From Aphodosoma sp045614825 (GTDB lineage Bacteria; Bacteroidota; Bacteroidia; Bacteroidales; Paludibacteraceae), in NCBI GenBank assembly GCA_045614825.1, contig JAZLDO010000048.1:1-9188 (forward strand): DNA of 9,188 nt. The letters run 5' to 3'. Positions 6,692-9,188 of the stretch are shown here, piece after piece (within the stretch, counting starts at the first letter, position 1; each line of letters opens with the position of its first letter). The translations under genes were made by a program, and so were the position numbers. The notes under the pieces are model-generated. The model did not search any database. It was given only the letters and a program-made list of their open reading frames with translations, and was not told the origin of the DNA.

Positions 6692-6770
6692 AAGCATTTT
6701 GGAGTGTTTAAGTTTCAGATTATAAGTTCATCTTTTTCAAAAACTAGTTTTGACACACCCCCTTGTTCTA

Positions 6771-6870
6771 ATTCCAAATTTTACGCTATTTTGTGGAGTT
6801 GTATTCCAAAAATTACGCCATTTTGTGGAATTGTACTCCCAAAAACGCGCAGAATGAGGTTGTGGAGTTA
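6771..6870. repeat. 32 bp tandem repeat, two good units and a degenerate third
   Basis: Units at 6771-6802 and 6803-6834 share the core ATTCCAAA...TTACGC.ATTTTGTGGA.TTGT with only a few substitutions. The following stretch (6835-6870) keeps fragments such as CCCAAAAACGCGC and TTGTGGAGTT and looks like a decayed third unit. There are no unique spacers, so it is not a CRISPR array. Confidence 0.75.
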
Positions 6871-6901
6871 GAGGCGCAAAATGCTTTGCGTCTCTTTTTT
6901 T
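6870..6901 (+). terminator. Terminator-like hairpin with no gene before it
   Basis: An 11 bp stem (6870-6880 with 6885-6895, one G-U) has an ATGC loop and a T-run to 6901. It directly follows the 32 bp repeat region, and no credible gene ends here. It may mark the end of a lost gene or of an unannotated small transcript. Confidence 0.7.
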
Positions 6902-6907
6902 GCCCAC

Positions 6908-6948
6908 TTTCAGTGTGTGTTGTTTCTTTAACTTTGCAAACTTTGTAA
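6908..6948. repeat. Dispersed repeat, copy 1, with two ACTTTGCAA-type units
   Basis: TTTCAGTGTGTGTTG, a short linker, then ACTTTGCAA (6931-6939) and ACTTTGTAA (6940-6948). The same order, TTTCAGTGTGTTG followed by ACTTTGCAA units, recurs at 7180-7224. Confidence 0.65.
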
Positions 6949-7068
6949 ATGCTTGGTGTGAGAGTGGCTGTTTTCTTCGGCACAGTTTGCTTGCACCTTG
7001 CTTGAGGATAGGAGTCGAAAATGCGGTTTTTTCTAAATAAATAGACCTGTTTACTGAAAATATAGACA

Positions 7069-7090
7069 TAACTTTGCAATTGCAAAGTTA
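7069..7090. promoter_or_regulatory. 22 bp perfect palindrome holding two facing -7-like boxes
   Basis: TAACTTTGCAA at 7069-7079 is followed immediately by its exact reverse complement at 7080-7090. Each arm carries TAACTTTG, a match to the Bacteroidota -7 box, one on each strand. No convincing TTG lies 20 bp upstream in either direction, so it may be a protein-binding site rather than a promoter pair. It shares its 9-mer ACTTTGCAA with the arrays at 6931 and 7198. Confidence 0.6.
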
Positions 7091-7179
7091 CAAAGTTGGT
7101 ATAAATACCTGATTTTCAATTTAAACACTCGAAATTGCGCAAATAGTAAAAAGCAATAATCTGTTTGTAACTTTAAGAT

Positions 7180-7224
7180 TTTCAGTGTGTTGTGTCGACT
7201 TTGCAAACTTTGCAAACTTTGCAA
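7180..7224. repeat. Dispersed repeat, copy 2, with three exact ACTTTGCAA units
   Basis: TTTCAGTGTGTTG at 7180-7192 is followed by three contiguous identical 9-mers ACTTTGCAA at 7198-7206, 7207-7215 and 7216-7224. The block ends 35 bp before the -33 element of the waaA promoter. Confidence 0.8.
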
Positions 7225-7258
7225 CTCTCTATTTCGGGTGTGGTTGCTATCCTGCCTA

Positions 7259-7289
7259 TTGTGTATATGAATATTTTTTTATAAATTTG
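7259..7289 (+). promoter_or_regulatory. Promoter of waaA
   Basis: TTG at 7259-7261, a 20 bp spacer, and TAAATTTG at 7282-7289 match the Bacteroidota consensus. Transcription should start near 7294, giving a leader of about 45 nt before the ATG at 7339. Confidence 0.78.
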
Positions 7290-7338
7290 TAGGTTGTAGT
7301 TATTGTGGGGTGGTGTGTGGCTATTTGTTTGATTTATA

Positions 7339-8727
7339 ATGAGATATTTGTATAATATAGCAATTTGGTTTTATGCCTTGGCTGTTCGTGTTGTTGCAAT
7401 GTTCAATCGGAAGGTGAGATTGATGTGGCAAGGCGAGAGGGAGGCGTTTGCAAAGTTGTCAGCTGCGATAGGTGATGACGATAGAGTTGTGTGGGTGCAT
7501 GCAGCATCGTTGGGCGAGTTTGAGCAGGGGCGTCCGCTGATTGAAAAGTTGAAACGCGAGAATCCAGAGTATAAGATATTGTTGACTTTTTTCTCGCCTT
7601 CGGGTTATGAGGTTCGTAAGAATTATGCAATGGCAGATGTTATTACATATTTGCCTTTAGATACTCCGAGAGCAGCGCGTAGGTTTGTAGAGTTGGTGCG
7701 ACCAGAGAAGGTGGTGTTTGTGAAGTATGAGTTTTGGTTGAATTATTTGCGTGAGTTGCGCCTTCGAGGGATAGAAACTTATATTATTTCGGCAATATTT
7801 CGTCCAGGACAGGTATTTTTCAAGTGGTATGGAGGCCTGTTTCGTGAAGCGTTGAAGACGTTTAAGGTGTTGTTTGTGCAGAATAACGAGTCGGCAGAGT
7901 TGTTGCGAGAGATTGGGTTTGAGAATGTTGTGGTGGCTGGCGATACACGATTCGATAGAGTGGCGGATATTGTGGCTGCAGCGAAGCAGTTAGATATAGT
8001 GGAAAGGTTTGTTGGAATTAGGAATGAGGAATTAGGAATTAGGAATGAAGAATCTAATTCTCCATTCTCAATTTTCAATTCTCAATTCCCTATTTTGGTG
8101 GTGGGTAGTTCGTGGGGACCAGATGAGGAGTTGTTGGCGCAATATATAAATGAGCGAGCTGGACGGATGAAGATGATTATTGCACCGCATGAGGTTAAAG
8201 AAGAGAGAATTAAGGAGTTGACCTCGAAATTGACTTGCAAATGGATGCTATATAATGAGGAGTTAGGAGTTAGGAATGAGGAATTACACCCCTCCGTCCT
8301 TCGGACACCTCCCCTAAAACAGGGGAGGAATATTGCGCATCATTTTGATTTAGGTGATGCAGATTGTTTGGTAGTGAATACGATAGGGGTGTTGTCGAGC
8401 ATTTATCAGTATGGGCAAGTGGCATATATAGGCGGTGGATTTGGTGTGGGAATACATAATACGCTTGAGGCAGCGGCATGGGGGATGCCTGTGGTGTTTG
8501 GTCCGAACTACCACAAATTCCAAGAGGCCAAAGAGTTGATTGAGTGTGGGGCGGCGCGGTCGATAATGAATTATGACGAGTGTGCTAAGGCTTTGGATGA
8601 GTTTTTTGAGAAGAATGAGGAGGCGTCGAAGGCTGCGGCGGAGTATGTGGCATCGCATACGGGAGCGACTAATTTAATTTATAATGCACAATTCACAATG
8701 CACAATTACTCGCCTGTTGGCTCGTGA
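7339..8727 (+). CDS. waaA: 3-deoxy-D-manno-octulosonic acid (Kdo) transferase with repeat-derived insertions
   Basis: 462 residues. Family GT30: transfers Kdo from CMP-Kdo to the lipid A precursor at the inner face of the cytoplasmic membrane, a step of lipopolysaccharide synthesis. Residues 1-22 form a hydrophobic anchor. HAASLGEFEQGRP (from 54) carries the conserved Ser-x-Gly-Glu, with E60 matching the catalytic base known in the Aquifex enzyme. Further family blocks are the KYEFW segment, the NIGVLSS-type segment (NTIGVLSSIYQYG), YIGGGFGVGIHNTLEAAAWG and FGPNYHKFQEA. Bacteroidota homologues are usually about 400-425 residues. The excess comes from about 25 residues at 226-250 and about 26 at 306-331, both encoded by repeat DNA, plus a repeat-derived tail. 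The frame stays open and core motifs are intact, so it is probably functional. Also called kdtA. Confidence 0.93.
   Translation: MRYLYNIAIWFYALAVRVVAMFNRKVRLMWQGEREAFAKLSAAIGDDDRVVWVHAASLGEFEQGRPLIEKLKRENPEYKILLTFFSPSGYEVRKNYAMADVITYLPLDTPRAARRFVELVRPEKVVFVKYEFWLNYLRELRLRGIETYIISAIFRPGQVFFKWYGGLFREALKTFKVLFVQNNESAELLREIGFENVVVAGDTRFDRVADIVAAAKQLDIVERFVGIRNEELGIRNEESNSPFSIFNSQFPILVVGSSWGPDEELLAQYINERAGRMKMIIAPHEVKEERIKELTSKLTCKWMLYNEELGVRNEELHPSVLRTPPLKQGRNIAHHFDLGDADCLVVNTIGVLSSIYQYGQVAYIGGGFGVGIHNTLEAAAWGMPVVFGPNYHKFQEAKELIECGAARSIMNYDECAKALDEFFEKNEEASKAAAEYVASHTGATNLIYNAQFTMHNYSPVGS
8014..8089. repeat. In-frame fold-back repeat insertion 1 in waaA
   Basis: Left arm: iterated GGAATTAGGAATGA-type units (8014-8053). 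Right arm: CTAATTCTCCATTCTCAATT-type units (8054-8089), an imperfect inverted copy of the left arm. It encodes residues 226-250 (GIRNEELGIRNEE, then a Ser/Phe/Asn-rich part), which separate conserved parts of the enzyme. The stretch 8023-8052 recurs at 8254-8283 with 27 of 30 bases identical. Confidence 0.85.
8254..8331. repeat. In-frame palindromic repeat insertion 2 in waaA
   Basis: Begins with a 30 bp stretch (8254-8283) that matches 8023-8052 at 27 positions. It continues into a GC-rich element with two hairpins: GTCC/GGAC at 8296-8306, and CCTCCCCT (8308-8315) with AGGGGAGG (8321-8328) closing an AAAAC loop. It encodes residues about 306-331 (NEELGVRNEE, then a Pro-rich part). Base composition differs sharply from the surrounding gene, as expected for an inserted mobile palindromic element. 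Confidence 0.85.
8683..8708. repeat. Short repeat forming the waaA C-terminal tail
   Basis: AATGCACAATT occurs at 8683-8693 and 8697-8707, separated by CAC. It encodes the end of the protein (NAQFTMHN) after the conserved GAT motif near residue 446. The final residues after it (YSPVGS) are also unlike the family, so the natural C-terminus seems to have been replaced or extended by repeat DNA. Confidence 0.6.
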
Positions 8728-8749
8728 CCTTCGGTTCATAATTTTATTG

Positions 8750-8844
8750 TTTTTTTAGACAGAAAGACATAAGAACATAATTTTCTTTTTTAGACATAAT
8801 GGTCTTGCTTTTGCTTTGCAAAATCTCGACTATAAAGACAGACC
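8750..8844. repeat. 95 bp direct repeat, copy 1
   Basis: Starts with seven T residues and AGACAGAAAGACATAAG, and ends AAAGACAGACC. Internal symmetry: TTTTGC and GCAAAA flank TTT near 8810-8824, and AGAC/GTCT surround ATAATG near 8792-8805. Copy 2 lies 107 bp downstream, with 93 of 95 bases identical. No ORF is supported. Confidence 0.9.
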
Positions 8845-8856
8845 TATCGATGTTAA

Positions 8857-8951
8857 TTTTTTTAGACAGAAAGACATAAGAATATAATTTTCTTTTTTAG
8901 ACATAATGGTCTTGCTTTTGCATTGCAAAATCTCGACTATAAAGACAGACC
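8857..8951. repeat. 95 bp direct repeat, copy 2
   Basis: Differs from copy 1 only at 8883 (T instead of C) and 8922 (A instead of T). The 12 bp between the copies (8845-8856) and the sequence after copy 2 are unrelated apart from isolated bases. It lies in the 293 bp gap between waaA and hisS, ending 69 bp before the hisS start. Confidence 0.9.
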
Positions 8952-9020
8952 ATTCGGCATTTGCTAAAAATAAATAAAATAGATAATTAACAACTAATAA
9001 CTACTAATTAATAACTAAAT

Positions 9021-9188
9021 ATGAAACCTTCAGTTCCAAAGGGTACACGTGATTTTTCGCCTGTAGAGATGGCGAAACGTAACTATATTTTTAATACAAT
9101 TCGTTCGGTGTTTGCCAATTATGGCTTCAAGCAGATTGAGACTCCTTCGATGGAGAATCTTTCTACGTTGATGGGTAAATATGGCGAA
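9021..9188 (+). CDS. hisS: Histidyl-tRNA synthetase, 5' end only
   Basis: The first 56 codons, open to the window end. The N-terminus reads KPSVPKGTRDFSP, the hallmark GTRDF(S/L)P start of class II HisRS, followed by GFKQIETPSME and GKYGE, part of the first class II motif region and the start of the catalytic domain. The enzyme charges tRNA-His with histidine using ATP in the cytoplasm. The start is clear because the conserved N-terminal motif begins within six residues of this ATG. No good TAnnTTTG promoter is visible in the 69 bp after the 95 bp repeat, so expression may depend on upstream transcription or a promoter within the repeats. Confidence 0.95.
   Translation, partial: MKPSVPKGTRDFSPVEMAKRNYIFNTIRSVFANYGFKQIETPSMENLSTLMGKYGE

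Noticed and set aside
6730..6765. Possible insertion-sequence end (TTTTGACACACCCCC next to an imperfect CAAAA..TTTTG palindrome)
   Set aside because: No partner inverted repeat, target duplication or transposase remnant could be found, so the resemblance alone is not enough.
6771..6870. CRISPR array
   Set aside because: The units are contiguous with a 32 bp period and have no unique spacers; no cas genes are in the window.
6674..6871. Plus-strand ORF of 65 codons
   Set aside because: It begins inside the terminator loop at 6642-6691, lacks a promoter and leader, and its sequence is a translation of the tandem repeat.
6737..7069. Minus-strand ORF of 110 codons in the intergenic region
   Set aside because: It runs through the 32 bp tandem repeat and the reverse of a terminator hairpin, has no recognisable family, and its start coincides with the 22 bp palindrome. 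A competing minus-strand frame (6813-7085) is equally open, so neither is credible.
7339..8727. waaA as a pseudogene because of the inserted repeats
   Set aside because: Both insertions keep the frame, and all conserved blocks, including the Ser-x-Gly-Glu motif and the GGGFG-x-GIHNTLEAA block, are intact.

Overview
The window looks like the chromosome of a Bacteroidota member, most likely Bacteroidales. Three promoters fit the Bacteroidota consensus (TTG/TTTG, a 20 bp spacer, then TAnnTTTG). Start codons lack a clear Shine-Dalgarno sequence, and the DNA is AT-rich. Gene content agrees: a DUF2582 winged-helix protein, a secreted protein with an Omp28-like domain and a C-terminal domain typical of type IX secretion, and a Kdo transferase of the Bacteroidota type. 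Every gene I can support lies on the + strand.

Layout. (1) Positions 1-183 hold the 3' end of a DUF2582 gene and its terminator. (2) Positions 210-2794 hold a compact three-gene operon: a DUF1810 protein, a Nudix plus winged-helix regulator of the NrtR type, and an ADP-ribosylglycohydrolase fused to a second, macro-like glycine-rich domain. The promoter is flanked by two copies of one 19 bp palindrome and the unit ends in a strong terminator. (3) Positions 2811-3061 encode a roughly 215 nt structured RNA with its own promoter and terminator, ending only 26 nt before the next start codon. (4) Positions 3088-6423 encode a 1111-residue secreted protein: signal peptide, propeller-like N-terminal part, Omp28/thioredoxin-like domain, InlB-like repeat and sorting domain. 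(5) Positions 6424-7338 are non-coding, with two terminator-like hairpins, a possible small RNA, a 32 bp tandem repeat, arrays of ACTTTGCAA, a 22 bp perfect palindrome and the promoter of the next gene. (6) Positions 7339-8727 encode Kdo transferase (waaA/kdtA), which carries in-frame insertions of repeat DNA. (7) Positions 8728-9020 hold a 95 bp sequence in two nearly identical copies. (8) Position 9021 to the end is the start of histidyl-tRNA synthetase (hisS).

The most interesting unit is region 2. A probable ADP-ribose-sensing regulator sits between an uncharacterised DUF1810 protein and an ADP-ribose-removing enzyme, and paired palindromes at the promoter suggest autoregulation. I read it as a small NAD/ADP-ribose response or repair operon. 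That function is inferred from family membership and gene order, not shown. Two other points deserve attention: the structured RNA whose terminator is the only thing between its promoter and the long secreted-protein gene, and the repeat elements translated inside the Kdo transferase.
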